DNA of 64,000 nucleotides from Cocos nucifera (lineage: Eukaryota > Streptophyta > Magnoliopsida > Arecales > Arecaceae): contig QRFJ01000006.1 in the NCBI GenBank assembly GCA_006176705.1, positions 6,867,115-6,931,114 of the forward strand, read 5' to 3'. A model generated the notes under the pieces. The model saw only the letters and a program-made list of their open reading frames with translations. It searched no databases and was not told the origin of the DNA. The translations under genes and the position numbers were made by a program. Positions 22,625 to 32,966 of the stretch are shown here, in pieces (positions within the stretch are counted from its first letter, which is position 1; every line of letters begins with the position of its first letter).

Positions 22625-24259
22625 TATGGCACCGGGTGCGAGATGACGACGTTCGAGTTTTTAGTCTACTCCTGAGCCTTCCCCCATTTCCACTGCTACA
22701 CCATCGGAGTCACCAGAGGGCCCCATAGAGGCGGGTCCGAGTGAGGCAAGTTTGAGTGAGCCGGCCTTGACTGGTATTTTCATATTCTTTACACCCATAA
22801 AATTTGATTTTAATCTACCTAGCTGTTAGGTTTCTAGATAACTATCATACTAATATTTTATTTATTATTTTTCAGGCCATTCTTTGTTGGTGGTGAGGTA
22901 AGGGCGAGGTCCGTCGAAGAATCTCACTCTTGAGCATTGGAGATGCGAGCATGAGGGACAGCATCTCCGTATCGAGATTCCATCAGGCTACACCAGGCCT
23001 ATTAGGGGATGGTGCGAGCCATGGCAGACTGAGCTAGGCATCATTTGCTGCAGCTATGCTCCGACGATGCTCTTTGATTGGTATTAGGTTACACGGCCTC
23101 AAAGGGAGGTCTTCTATAGCCACTTATAAGTATAATAATATTTATTTAAATATTTAATTAACACTATATTCTTATAATATTTATTATTGGCAGGCTATAT
23201 TTGAGATTATTAATTTTGAGCATAATCGCGTGCGGAGAGCTATAGATGACCATTTATACTCGCATTTCAAGAAGTATTGGCATCATATTCATCGCCACTG
23301 GTATGCTGTAGTGCATGACCAAGGGGTGGAGGCAGCACGGTAGTGGCATATGATAGCATCAGTATCGAGGACTGGACTATCATATGCTGCACGTACGAGG
23401 ATCCGATATATCAGATAACTTTTTTATTTAAAATTTAATAATTAAATTATTTATTTTTAAATTTAGTTACTTACTAACTAATTTGACTATTAACTGTGCA
23501 GGATTGATATGCCAAAAATATCGCGAATTGGGCAAGATAGACAGTCTCGCATTATGGGGATTCGAGGTCGTTCATTCACCTTATGGAGCATATGGTAAGT
23601 AATTTTTATTTATCATATTTTAACTCTTTAACCTTTAAAAAATATATTAATTATTCTTAAATTACAGAGAGATGTAGAGAGTGGCGAGCTTCCAGGTAGG
23701 ATCGAGATCTACCAGTGGACCCATCAACGACGGTCAAGAGACTAGATGGTCGGGAGCCAGGAGCTTGATGTAAGTTTTTCCGACTATTTTTTTCATTGGT
23801 ATTTTGATTTTTAATACAAACTTAGAATAGCTATAACTTTAATTTTTAGGATCGTATGATAGACATTAGATCCCAGCCTACCCCAGAGGGCTCGATCGCA
23901 CCCACAGATAACAAATCTATGATCAGGTATTTGGTACAAGACCCTGTTATGTTAGGAGGCTAGGACATGGGATCAGAGCTCCTACATCTTCATGCTCATT
24001 CAGGACTGGCATCCATGCTGCCTGCGATGCCCAGCTGACAAAAATGCAGAGATAGGCTACTGAGGATCGGCAGCGAATTGTTAAGTTGATTGCACGTGTC
24101 GACGAGTACTAGCTATTCCAATCATAGATTATGGAGCAAATGGCATAGATGGAGCAAATGATGCAGCTGATGAGGCAACAGTAGGTCGGTCTGAGCTTCT
24201 CTGAGCACTCTCCTCCTTCAACATATTTTTCTTCTTCAGATATTGTCGATGCTTGATGG
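22625..24259 (+). pseudogene. Inner CACTA gene 2: Transposase_24-like (decayed)
   Basis: It begins MAPGAR at 22625, followed by a Ser/Pro-rich stretch. Exons read LTLEHWRCEHEGQHLRIEIP and RPIRGWCEPWQTELG (22915-23090), HNRVRRAIDDHLYSHFKKYW (23221), RQSRIMGIRGRSFTLW (23540), DVESGELPGRIEIYQWTHQR (23670) and MIDIRSQPTPEGSIAPTD (23856). The tail is Gln/Met-rich (MEQMMQLMRQQ) and ends VDA at 24256. AG/GT borders are visible (for example GCAG before 23193 and 23503). Stops such as TAG in VTRPQR's upstream codon disable it. Same family as the outer element's gene 2 but clearly diverged. Confidence 0.85.
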
Positions 24260-24556
24260 CCAGTGGCCTATTTTCTCTTATTTTTATTTTTTTTAGATTT
24301 TTTATATTTATTTACCAAAAAATACTTATGTAATTAAATACTTTTTATATAATGAAATGATGAAATTTATTTTGGATGAAATGATGAAATTTATTATAGA
24401 TGAATAATAAAATTTTTTTATAAATTTTTATTTTAATTTTATAAATTATAAATATAAATATTAAAAATATATAATAATTTATATTTTTTAAAAAATAATT
24501 TAAAAATATATAATAATTTATATTTTTTAAAAATAATTTATGACATAATTATTTAC
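24260..24556. other. AT-rich tail of the inner CACTA between gene 2 and the Gypsy insert
   Basis: Very AT-rich, with short duplications (GATGAAATGATGAAATTTAT twice near 24350 and TATATAATAATTTATATTTT twice near 24470). No coding region is seen. Confidence 0.5.
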
Positions 24557-25575
24557 TATTGATGTAGAATCTGATTGATATCGGATCGAGCTGGAGTGGA
24601 GGAGGATGAGGTCACCGTCGGTGATCTGCAAAATAAAGTTTCATCCGAAGTCGGTGGTGGCGGCTCCGGAAGGATCCTCCAACAATCAAGTCAGCTCTTC
24701 TGATCAATAAAAATGGAGTGCTCAAGAATGAGAAGTCAGCTTTGAGCTTTAAAGGAGAGAGGGGAGATTAGAGAGAACATATCTAGAGGATTTCTTTTAT
24801 AGACAGAGCTTGAATGATGGTGACGACTATATCGTCTGATAGCGGACCGCTCGAGGGTGCGTGGAGTTCGGTATGGAGAGAGAGGTATCGTCAGATGGAT
24901 AGTGGCAGTCATGTCATCCGATCGTAGGCCATATGGGGCTTGTTATGGAGAGAGCGGTGTCGCTAGATTGGTAGTGGCAGCCATACCGCCGAGGTTCAAC
25001 AACCGTAGTTTGAGGGAGCAGGCGTCAGTTGGTGAAAAACTTCGGCGTATATCCATTTTAGGGGAGCTCAGATTCTCAAGAGAGAGTTCGATCGAAGGAA
25101 ATGTCCGAAAGGAGTTCGACCCCTAAAGGAGTGCGGAGGGAGTTCGACTTCCATGGGCGTCTGACTGAAGAAGTGCGGAGAGAGTTCGACTCCCATGGGC
25201 ATCTGACTGAAGGAGTGCGGAGGAAGTTTGGCTTTCGTACAGGTCTGATTGGAGCTCGATCGCTAAGAAGTTCAGCTGAAGAAGAAATTCGACTGAAGGA
25301 GAGAATCGGAGGGAGTTCGACTCCTGTGGGCGTCCGATTGGAGGAGTGCAGAGGAAGTTCAACTTTCATGTGAGTCCGACTGGAGCTTAACCATTGAGAA
25401 GTTCAGTCAGTCAAAGGGATTCGGCTAAGACTCGAGCTGGAGAGTTCGGAAGGGGCTTGACCGACTGAAGAAGTTTGGCTAAGGCTCATCCACTAAAGCT
25501 CTTCCGTGACTACTGGTTGTATTAGGCTGAGCATCAGACTGAACTTCGATGGGAGCGAAGTTTATCACAACAATA
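24557..25575 (-). repeat. 3' LTR of the minus-strand Gypsy element
   Basis: It starts TATTGATGTAGAATC, the inverse of the usual LTR end GATTCTGCACCAACA, and ends near GTTTATCACAACAATA. It contains the inverted TATA-like sequence (TTTTATAGA) near 24796 and is about 1.02 kb long. Confidence 0.8.
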
Positions 25576-25669
25576 GTTCTCCTACTTTCGAGTTTGAAAT
25601 TTGAAGAAAGGGAGTATAGAAAAGGTGACTATCGAAGTCCTCTTCAGGGCTCTACGCCAGTTTAGATTG

Positions 25670-28046
25670 AAGCTCGAGGAAGATCTTATCTCCTGCAGTC
25701 GAGGTTAAAGCTCGGGAGAGATCTTATCTCCTACAGTCGAGGTTAAAGCTTAGGAGAGATCTTATCTTCTGCATCCAACTCGGGGGAGATCTTATCTCCT
25801 GCAGCTGAGGTTGGCTCGAGGGAGATCTTATTTTCTGCAGCCGAGGTTGGCTCGGAAGAGATCTTATCTCCTGTAGCTAAGGTGGAAGCTCGGGGGAGAT
25901 CTTATCTCCTGTAGTTGAGGTTGGCTAGAGAAAGATCTTATCTCCTACAATCGAGGTTGATTCGGATGCTTGGAGGAGATCTTATCTTCTGTAGCTGAGG
26001 TTGAAGCTCGAAGGAGATCTTATCTCCTACAGCCGAGGTTGAAGCTCGAGGGGAGATCTTATCTTCTGCAGCTAAGGTTAGCTCAAGGGAGATCTTATCT
26101 CCTATAGTCGAGGTTGGCTTAGGGAAGATCTTATCTCCTATAGTCGAGGTTGAAGCTCGGGGGAGATCTTATCTCTCCTGCAGCTGAGGTTGGCTCGGTC
26201 GCTCGAAAGAGATCTTATCTCTAGCTGAGGTTGGCTTGGTCGCTCGGAAGAAATCTTATCTCTGGTCGAGATTGGCTCAAACGCTCGGGAGAGATTTTAT
26301 CTCTGATCGAGGTTGAAGCTCGGAGGAGATCTTATCTCCTGCAGTCAAGGTTGGCTCAATCGCTCGGGAGAGATCTTATCTCTGGTCGAGGTTGGCTCGG
26401 ATGCTCGGGAGAGATCTTATCTCTGGCCGAGATTGGTTGCTCGAAAGAGATCTTATGTCCAGCCGAGGTTGGCTCGGTCGCTCGAAAGAGATCTTATCTC
26501 TGGCCAAGATTGGCTCGAGGAGATCTTATCTCTGACCGAGGTTGGCTCGGTCGCTCGGGAGAGATCTTATCTCTGGTCGAGGTTGGCTCAAATCACTTGG
26601 AAGAGATCTTATCTCTAGTCGAGGTTGGCTCGGACCTTTCGGGAGAGATCTTATCTCTGGCCAAGGTTGAAGCACAGAGGAGATCTTATATCCTGCAGCC
26701 GAGGTTGGCTCAGTCGCTCGGGGAGTGATCTTATCTCTGGCGGAGATTGGCTCGATCGCTCGGAAGAGATCTTATCTCCTGATCGAGGTTGGCTCGGACG
26801 CTCGAAAGAGATCTTATCTCTGGCCGAGGTTGGCTCGATCGCTCAAAAGAGATCTTATCTCTAGCCAAGGTTGGCTCGGATGCTCGGAAGAGATCTTATC
26901 TCTAGTCGAGGCTGGCTCGGACGCTCGAGAGAGATCTTATCTCTGATCGAGGTTGGCTCGGATGCTCGGGAGAGATCTTATCTTTGGCCGAGATTGAAGC
27001 TCGGAGGAGATCTTATCTCCTATAGCCGAGGTTGGCTCAATCACTCGGGAGAGATCTTATCTCTGACCGTGGTTGGCTCGGTCACTCGAGAGAGATCTTA
27101 TCTCTAGCCGAGGTTGGCTCGGACGCTCAAGAGAGATCTTATCTCTGACTGAGGTTGAAGCTTTGGGAGAGATCTTATCTCTTGCAGTCGAGGTTGGCTC
27201 GATCGCTCGGAAGAGATCTTATCTCTGGCCGAGGTTGGCTCAGTCGCTTGGGAAAGATCTTATCTCTGGCTGAGACTGGCTTGGACGCTCAAGAGAGATC
27301 TTATCTCTAGTCGAGGTTGGCTCGGACGTTCGAAAGAGATCTTATCTCTAGCCGACGTTGGCTCGAATGCTCGGGAAGAGATCTTATCTCTGGCCGAGGT
27401 TGAAGCTCGGGGAGATCTTATCTTCAGCAGCCGAGGTTGGCTCAGTCGCTTGGAAGAGATCTTATCTCTAGCCAAGGTTGGCTCGGTCACTCGATAGAGA
27501 TCTTATCTCTAGTTGAGGTTGGCTCGGTCGCTCAGGAGAGATCTTATCTCTGGCTAAGGTTGGCTCGATTGCTTGGGAGAGATCTTATCTCTGATCGAGA
27601 TTGAAGCTCAAGCAAGATCTTATCTCCCATAGCCAAGGTTGGCTCGATTACTCGGAAGAGATCTTATCTCTAGCCGAGGTTGGCTCGGTCGCTTGAAAGA
27701 GATCTTATCTCTGATCGAGGTTAGCTCAGTCGCTTGGAAGATATCTTATCTATGGCCGAGGCTGGCTCGATCGCTCAGAAGAGATCTTATCTATGGTCGA
27801 GGTTGGCTCGGATGCTCGGAAGAGATCTTATCTCTAGTCGAGGTTGAAGCTCAGGGGAGATCTTATCTCCTGCAACCGAGGTTGGCTCGATCGCTCGAAA
27901 GAGATCTTATCTCTGGCCGAGGTTGGCTCAGACGCTCGGAAGAGATCTTATCTCTGATCAAGGTTGAAGCTCGGAAGAGATCTTATCTCCTATAGTTGAG
28001 GTTGGCTCGGTCGTTCGAAAGAGATCTTATCTCTGATCGAGGTTGA
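25670..28046. repeat. Tandem array, ~41-bp unit with GAGATCTTATCTC core (minus-strand Gypsy interior)
   Basis: Around 55-60 degenerate units, typical form AGAGATCTTATCTC-TGGCCGAGGTTGG-CTCGGTCGCTCGGA, run head to tail. Each unit contains the near-palindrome GAGAT-CTT-ATCTC. Unit length varies between about 33 and 42 bp; 41 bp dominates in 26200-28000. The inverse of this repeat fills 49990-52265 and 55520-57985. Confidence 0.92.
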
Positions 28047-28248
28047 AGTGCTGGTGATGGAGCAGGAATGGGTGGATCCGATCCAGATCTGGAGCAGGAA
28101 TGGGTGGTGCCTTCTTTTAAGGCATTTCTTGAGATTGAGAAAGAGGGTGGAGATGAACCTTAGAAAAGAAGGCTAGCAGGATCGGTTAAGCGCTCCTTTA
28201 AGAATAAGGGTACCTCAGAGATAGAGACCCTTCCTCTAACATCAATTC
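28047..28248 (-). pseudogene. Gag start and leader stub of the minus-strand Gypsy element
   Basis: On the minus strand, after the 5' LTR edge, the leader matches that of the Gypsy copies at 47981 and 53517 (AAGGGTCTCTATCTCTGAGG, CTTAAAGGAGCGCTTAACCG). The gag start region then follows with the same first codons, but the second or third sense codon is now a stop (ATGCCTTAA). After about 25 codons the sequence passes into the tandem array. Nearly all of gag has been removed. Confidence 0.6.
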
Positions 28249-29222
28249 TCTTGGTGCAGAATCTGGTTGACGTCAGATGGAGCTAGAGTAGAGGAGGATG
28301 AGGTCACTATCGGTGACCTACAAAATAAAGTTTCATCCGAAGTCGGTGGTGGTGGCTTCGGTAGGACCCTCCGATGATTAAGTCAGCTCTTCTAGCCAAC
28401 AAAAATGGAGTGCTCAAGAATGAGAAATCAGCTTTGAGCTTTAAAGGGAAGAGGAGAGCTTAGAGAGAACATATCTGGAGGGTCCCTTTTATAGACGGAG
28501 CTTGAATGATGGTGACGACCATACCGTCTGGTAGCAAGCTGCTCGAGGTCGCGTGAGGTTCGGTATGGAGAAAGAGGTGTTGCTAGACGGATAGTGGCAG
28601 TCATGTCATCTGATCATGGGCCTCATGAAACTTATTATGAAGAGAGTGGTGTCGTCAGACTGGTAGTGGCAGCCATACCGTCGAGGTTCAATAGCCATAG
28701 TTCGAAGGAGCAGGCATCGGTTGATGAAGAACCTCGATGTATATCCATTTCAGGAGAGCTTGGATTTCCAAGGAAGAGTTCGATCGAAGAAAATGTTCAG
28801 AAGAAGTTCGACCCCTGAAGGAGTGTGGAGGGAGTTCAACTCCCATTGGCATCCGACTGAAGGAGTACGGAGGGAGCTCGGCTTCCGTACGGATCCGACT
28901 GGAGCTCGATCGCTAAGAAGTTTGGTCGAAGAAGTTCGATTAAACGAGAGAATTGGAGGAAGTTCGGCTCCCATAGGTGTCTAACTGGAGAAGTGCGGAG
29001 GAAGTTCGGCTCCCGTGCAAGTCCGACTGAAGCTCGACCGTTGAGAAGTTCGGCCAGTCGAAGAGATTCAGTTAAGACTCTGCCGCTAGAAATTTCGGAA
29101 GGGGCTCGACCGACTGAAGGAGTTCGGCTAAGGCTCGTCCGCTGAAGCTCTTCCGTGACTACCATTTGCATTAGGCCGAGCATCAGATTGAACTTCGACG
29201 GAAGCAAAATTTATCCCCAATA
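28249..29222 (-). repeat. 5' LTR of the minus-strand Gypsy element
   Basis: It starts TCTTGGTGCAGAATC (inverse LTR end) and finishes TTTATCCCCAATA at 29222 (inverse of TATTGGGGATAAA). The inverted TATA-like sequence is near 28487. Confidence 0.8.
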
Positions 29223-29708
29223 TTTATAATCGAAACTTTTCATCGTAAATAAAAAAATTATTTATGACAAAAATATTCCATCATAAATAATTTTATATTT
29301 ACGATAGAAACTTTTCATCGTAAATAAAAAAATAATTATGATGGAATATTTTCATCATAAATATCTTTTTTTGTGATGAAATTTTCCATCAAAAATAATT
29401 TTTTTATTTATGATGTAAATATTTAATTAAAAAAACTTTTATTTATGATGAAAAATTTTGGATTTCATTGCAAAAATTTTCATCGTAAATAATTTAATGA
29501 ATAAAAAAAATTTAATAAAAATTTTTTATTATAAAAAAATTTTTATTAGCAATAAAATTAGCTTTTCATCGCTAATTATTATCTACGATCTCATTTTTTG
29601 TAAGAAAAAATTAGCGACAAAAATTTTATCGCTAATAATTATTAGTGATGGAAATTGATTATTTACGATGAATATATTACATCGCAAAAAATATATTTTA
29701 TTATAGTG
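29223..29708. repeat. Inner CACTA right subterminal repeats and terminus
   Basis: ATTTATGATGGAAAA and TTTTCATCGTAAAT hairpin motifs resume after the Gypsy element and end with TATAGTG at 29708. They mirror 14030-14870 and 16110-16690. Confidence 0.85.
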
Positions 29709-29711
29709 GAT
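29709..29711. other. Target site duplication GAT, right copy
   Basis: It matches GAT at 14027-14029. The next base begins codons that continue the split host exon. Confidence 0.88.
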
Positions 29712-30298
29712 GCCCAGTCGTAGCAAGATCTTTCGATCCAGCCATACAAATAAGAAGGACAGGTCGATGAACGCCATGATTGAGAAAATTTTTGTAAGTA
29801 ATAAATATATTAGTATATAAGCATTTTTTTATAAAATTTTATTTGAATTTACAACTACAGAAGCAGTTAGATGCACTTGCGAGCAAGGGCTCGGACATCT
29901 CTAGTCCCCATGACCATCTATCTCAGGTCTTAGGGCCTAAGTACTCTGAAAGAATTCGATACAGTCTCGGACATACGCCGACAAGCTACTGATCTAAGAT
30001 GAGCATCTCTTCATATGCTTTTGATATCGTCAGTCGAAAGCAGCTTGAAAAGGCGTTGGCGCAAGCAGCTCAGGCTATGGCATGGGCTGCTCATGCTGAG
30101 AAGCGCACATCTCATCTGGAGGGCATCCTGAGTGCCATGGTGATGAAGCTCAGTGCGTATTTTGGAGCAGACTTCGCAGGCCTTGGAGATATGTTGGCCA
30201 ATGTTTCAGCTCCAACCCCTCCAACTCCAGCTCTGGCTCCTCCAGCTCGTGCTCCATCTTTCGATGACGACGACGATGTAGATTTAGAAAACTTCTAA

Positions 30299-30479
30299 TA
30301 TATTTTTTCTAAAAAAATATTATAATAAATTTTATTCGATAATAAAATTTAAGTATTTTAAAAATATTATTATATTTATAATATTTTTTATATTTTTTAT
30401 GATGTTATATACATCTCTATATTTATCAGATAAAATATATAAAAAATTAAAAATTTTATATTTTTTATTATTCAAAAAC
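30299..30479. other. Short AT-rich stretch after outer CACTA gene 2
   Basis: AT-rich sequence with no coding or repeat signal apart from T/A runs; probably the 3' untranslated part of gene 2. Confidence 0.4.
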
Positions 30480-30810
30480 TACGACAGCGGTTGCAAAACT
30501 CCTACCATAGGCGTGCCAAGCGAGGCAACAAGTTACGTGCCAACTATTGCCATAACCTATGGCAGCAGTTTCATAACTCAATCTATGGCAACGGTTAAAA
30601 AATTGCTGTCATAACTCAACCTATAGCAGTGGTTACAAAACCGCTGCCATAGGCTATGTATGGCAGTGATTTTCATAATTATTGTAATAACCACTGCCAT
30701 AGATTTATGGCGACAGTCGTAGTGGCAACAGTTAGCTAACCGTCATCATAACCTATGATAGTAATTTTTTAGGTTACAATAATGGTTACAAACTGCTGCC
30801 ATAGCCTTGT
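30480..30810. repeat. Outer CACTA right subterminal repeats
   Basis: Words such as ACGACAGCGGTTGCAAAACT, CTATGGCAACGGTTA, AACCGCTGCCATAGGC and AACTGCTGCCATAG occur in both orientations roughly every 30-40 bp. They are unlike the repeats of the inner CACTA. Confidence 0.75.
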
Positions 30811-30944
30811 TCAATAATAATGAATATATGCAAGATGAATTTTACTATGTGCTGGCACATAGCATGTATTTACCAAATAGAAAATAATATGCGAATCATG
30901 TAACTAATATAAAGTACAAAAAATAAAAAAAAATTAGATTTTAT

Positions 30945-32590
30945 ACGTGCCTGCTTCTATATTGAAACTGCCTCTTGTGGCCTTCTTTGTGACAAGAGGT
31001 GCACTCCATCCTCCTTAGGCTCAATTTTTTGAATCACCTATCATAAAATAGAAAAACTTTTCAAAATCATTAGTTATGCTTCAACTGAAATATGTATGAT
31101 GTTAGATACAAAAGCTAATACCTTAAACTTTTTTAATTTCTTTATAACTTCGGTGATCACTTTCATCTTGCGAGGGAACGAGGTGTTGTTCCAATGCAAC
31201 AGAAGAAGATAAATGAATGGTGGTCTATGTTTTCCAATTAGACTATTGGCATACTCAACAGCCCATGTCTGCATAAAGAAAAGCAATATAAACATCATGT
31301 TTAAGAGGAATCTAACTATGTATCGTGCCAAAATAATATAGATTGACTGTGTATTATAACAGATTTACTGTATACTATAATAAATTAAATATATATCATA
31401 ATAGATTAACTATGTACCAAAATAAATTAACCGTATATCCATGCATATTAACTATGTATCGTGCCAAAATAATATAAATTAATTATATCTAAGTATAGAT
31501 TAACTGTATATCATAATAAATTAACTATATACCAGTATAGATTAACTGTGTACTATAGTAAATTAACTATGATCCAGTATAGATTAACTGTGTACTATAA
31601 TAGATTAACTGTATACCAATATGGATTAATTATATACTAATATAAATCAACTATATATCATAATAAATTAACTATATACCAATATACATTAACTGTATAC
31701 CAATATAGATTAACTATATACCATGATAAATTAAATGTGTGCCATTTTTTATTAACTATGTACCATATATATACTAGATTAATTATATGTACCATATTAA
31801 AGTAAGTGATACTATATTCGATTGACTATCAAATAATTAAATTAAAAATAAACACTGATAGGCTTACCACCAGAGTCATCGTATATCCATCTACATAGCC
31901 AGCAAAGCCTCTTCCAGTTATGTTCCTCATATGCATACTCTCTGCTATGTTAGGAATCTACTATCGAAGGAAAGAAAAAACTGCAAGACCCCAACTATAT
32001 GAACCTAGATGATCCAAATTAACAAAATATGGACATAATGCCTTTGGAACATAGTATCGTATAGTTGGAAAAATAATAGTTACAAAAGGAAAAAAACCCA
32101 ACACTTGGTAAAGTCTTCAACATCCTACAATCCTGACTTCCCAACAAGAGATATCAATCTATTTTTAACCAAATTCCTAGTAGTCTTTTTATAGGCACCA
32201 TCAAAAAATCAAATGATGAGGTCCGACTGAATCTTTCCCTCCCTATATAATACAATCTTATCATCCGTAGCTCTCAAACTAAGAATAAGGACAATATCAA
32301 TCCCCACAAAAGAAACCATAGTCCTACCCAACCTAAAGCCCTCCTTCTCATCATCCCAAAAGAAAAACAATACATCTAATAATGGCCTGCTTTGCTTGAT
32401 ATATAGAGGTCAGAGCAAATACCCAAATGGAGTCGCAACTACCTTTGTCTTCTGCTCTTCGAACATGGATTCTATAAGTATGTCCATAACCTTGATATAA
32501 TGATTGAAATAGTATCTTCCATTTAGCATATTCATTAGGCCAATACCAATTTCTTTGGCTTTCCTTGAGCTAGCCATCATAACACTGCAT
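30945..32590 (-). pseudogene. TE-derived ORF of DUF1985/Ulp1-associated type (decayed fragment)
   Basis: Minus-strand pieces in order: 32588-32050 with MLNGRYYFNHYIKVMDILIE, LDVLFFFWDDEKEGFRLG, GIDIVLILSLRATDDKIVLY and KKTTRNLVKNRLISL; 32045-31870 with NLDHLGSYSWGLAVFSFLR and GRGFAGYVDGYTMTLVV; 31290-31110 with TWAVEYANSLIGKHRPPF and LLLLHWNNTSFPRKMK. The pattern (small hydrophobic helices, W-x-W-A-V, L-x-W, Y-D-x-G-like spacing) resembles plant TE proteins that carry a DUF1985/plant-mobile-like domain before an Ulp1 protease. The protease itself is not seen. In-frame stops are present. Family assignment is from memory of pattern, not a search. Confidence 0.35.
31341..31830. repeat. 21-bp AT-rich minisatellite
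   Basis: About 22 head-to-tail units of the type GATTAACTGTATACCAATATA, with variants such as GATTAACTGTGTACTATAATA. It lies in what looks like an intron of the decayed TE gene. Confidence 0.88.
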
Positions 32591-32599
32591 CATAAATCA

Positions 32600-32966
32600 A
32601 ATTCACATGATACATATTAAAAATATCATCATAATATTGTAAACATATATCAATCTAAGTTAACTCAAAAAACCTAAAAAAAAAAATTATGAATGCAAAG
32701 CTTCTACTAATTAAAATGCATCATTCTACAGTGTTAATACTTTATCTCAAATTGATAAAATATTTTGAATTTTTAATTATAAAATTTAATATATAATTTT
32801 CTATCATTACTCTTATTCAACTATAATATTTTTTATCTAAAATTTTAAAGTATATTGATGAAAGAAATGCAATAGACCATAATTACCTTCGCATTTTCTT
32901 CCAAATCTTTGAATGCCTTAAATTTAAGAAAAAAAAAAGAATCATCTAGGCATCATGCAAATCTAT
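32600..32966. other. AT-rich stretch with no supported feature
   Basis: Low-complexity A/T runs only; no ORF or repeat that I can support. Confidence 0.4.

Larger units (their letters stand above)
24557..29222 (-). mobile_element. Non-autonomous Gypsy-like LTR element, highly deleted, minus orientation
   Basis: LTRs at 24557-25575 and 28249-29222 are inverted relative to the LTRs at 46790-47980 and belong to the same family. Five bases outside the ends read TTTAC (24552-24556) and TTTAT (29223-29227), a target duplication with one change. The interior holds a short leader and gag start (about 28250 down to 28050) and then only the 41-bp tandem array. No protease, RT or integrase is present. 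It could move only with proteins supplied by another element. Confidence 0.85.
14030..29708 (+). mobile_element. Inner CACTA (En/Spm) transposon, both ends present (15.7 kb)
   Basis: It starts CACTAAAAAAAATCC at 14030 and ends TATTATAGTG at 29708, so the terminal pentamers are inverted CACTA. GAT flanks both ends. Inside, in order: hairpin subterminal repeats (14030-14870 and 16110-16690), a palindromic insert (14870-16110), a GC-rich leader (16700-17450), a trinucleotide microsatellite (17457-18000), two decayed transposase genes (18815-24259), a minus-strand Gypsy insert (24557-29222) and right subterminal repeats (29223-29708). Removing one GAT and the element rejoins the host exon in frame, which supports the borders. 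Its repeats differ from those of the outer CACTA, so the two are different families. Confidence 0.92.
12910..30298 (+). pseudogene. Outer CACTA gene 2: Transposase_24-like, split by the inner CACTA
   Basis: Visible exons are: a Ser/Pro-rich start at 12912-13135; 13216-13450 (ends AGATATAG/GTAAGT); 13550-13750 with HERA, KLYRGYKVKL and SPWEGMARHWRSQKFE; 13848-13930 with QNRKNR; and CTGATGAGAGATGGAGTGAT ending at 14029. The exon resumes at 29712 with PSRSKIFRSSHTNKKDRSMN, then 29860-30298 with QVLGPKYSERIRYSLGHTP, a coiled Ala/Lys-rich stretch, a Pro-rich stretch and an acidic end DDDDDVDLENF with stop at 30296-30298. The order matches the plant Ptta/En/Spm (PF03004) family. Internal stops show that it was decayed before or after the split. 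Confidence 0.82.
11120..30810 (+). mobile_element. Outer CACTA (En/Spm) transposon, interrupted twice
   Basis: Transposase_21-like sequence starts right at the Copia edge (11120) and runs to about 12830. A Transposase_24-like second gene spans 12910-14029 and resumes at 29712-30298. Subterminal repeats of CTATGGCAGCGGTT type in both orientations follow at 30480-30810. The missing 5' end and start of gene 1 must lie left of the Copia element, outside the window. The inner CACTA (14030-29708) splits gene 2. I could not fix the right terminus: the repeats fade after about 30810 without a clear TAGTG end. Confidence 0.85.

Noticed and set aside
26231..27995. Long plus-strand ORFs rich in RSYLWPRL and RDLISGRGW repeats as a repeat-protein gene
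   Set aside because: They are the antisense reading of the 41-bp array, open in several frames at once, without start context or conserved domain.
25670..28046. CRISPR-like regular repeats
   Set aside because: The repeats are contiguous and degenerate with no unique spacers, and the setting is a plant LTR element. It is a minisatellite.
30720..30724. TAGTG as the right end of the outer CACTA
   Set aside because: Subterminal motifs continue for ~90 bp beyond it, and no GC-matched flank or left end is available to test it.
30955..31020. CCHC-like knuckle (C-x2-C-x4-H) on the minus strand
   Set aside because: The last Cys is missing and the frame is closed close by, so it could be chance.
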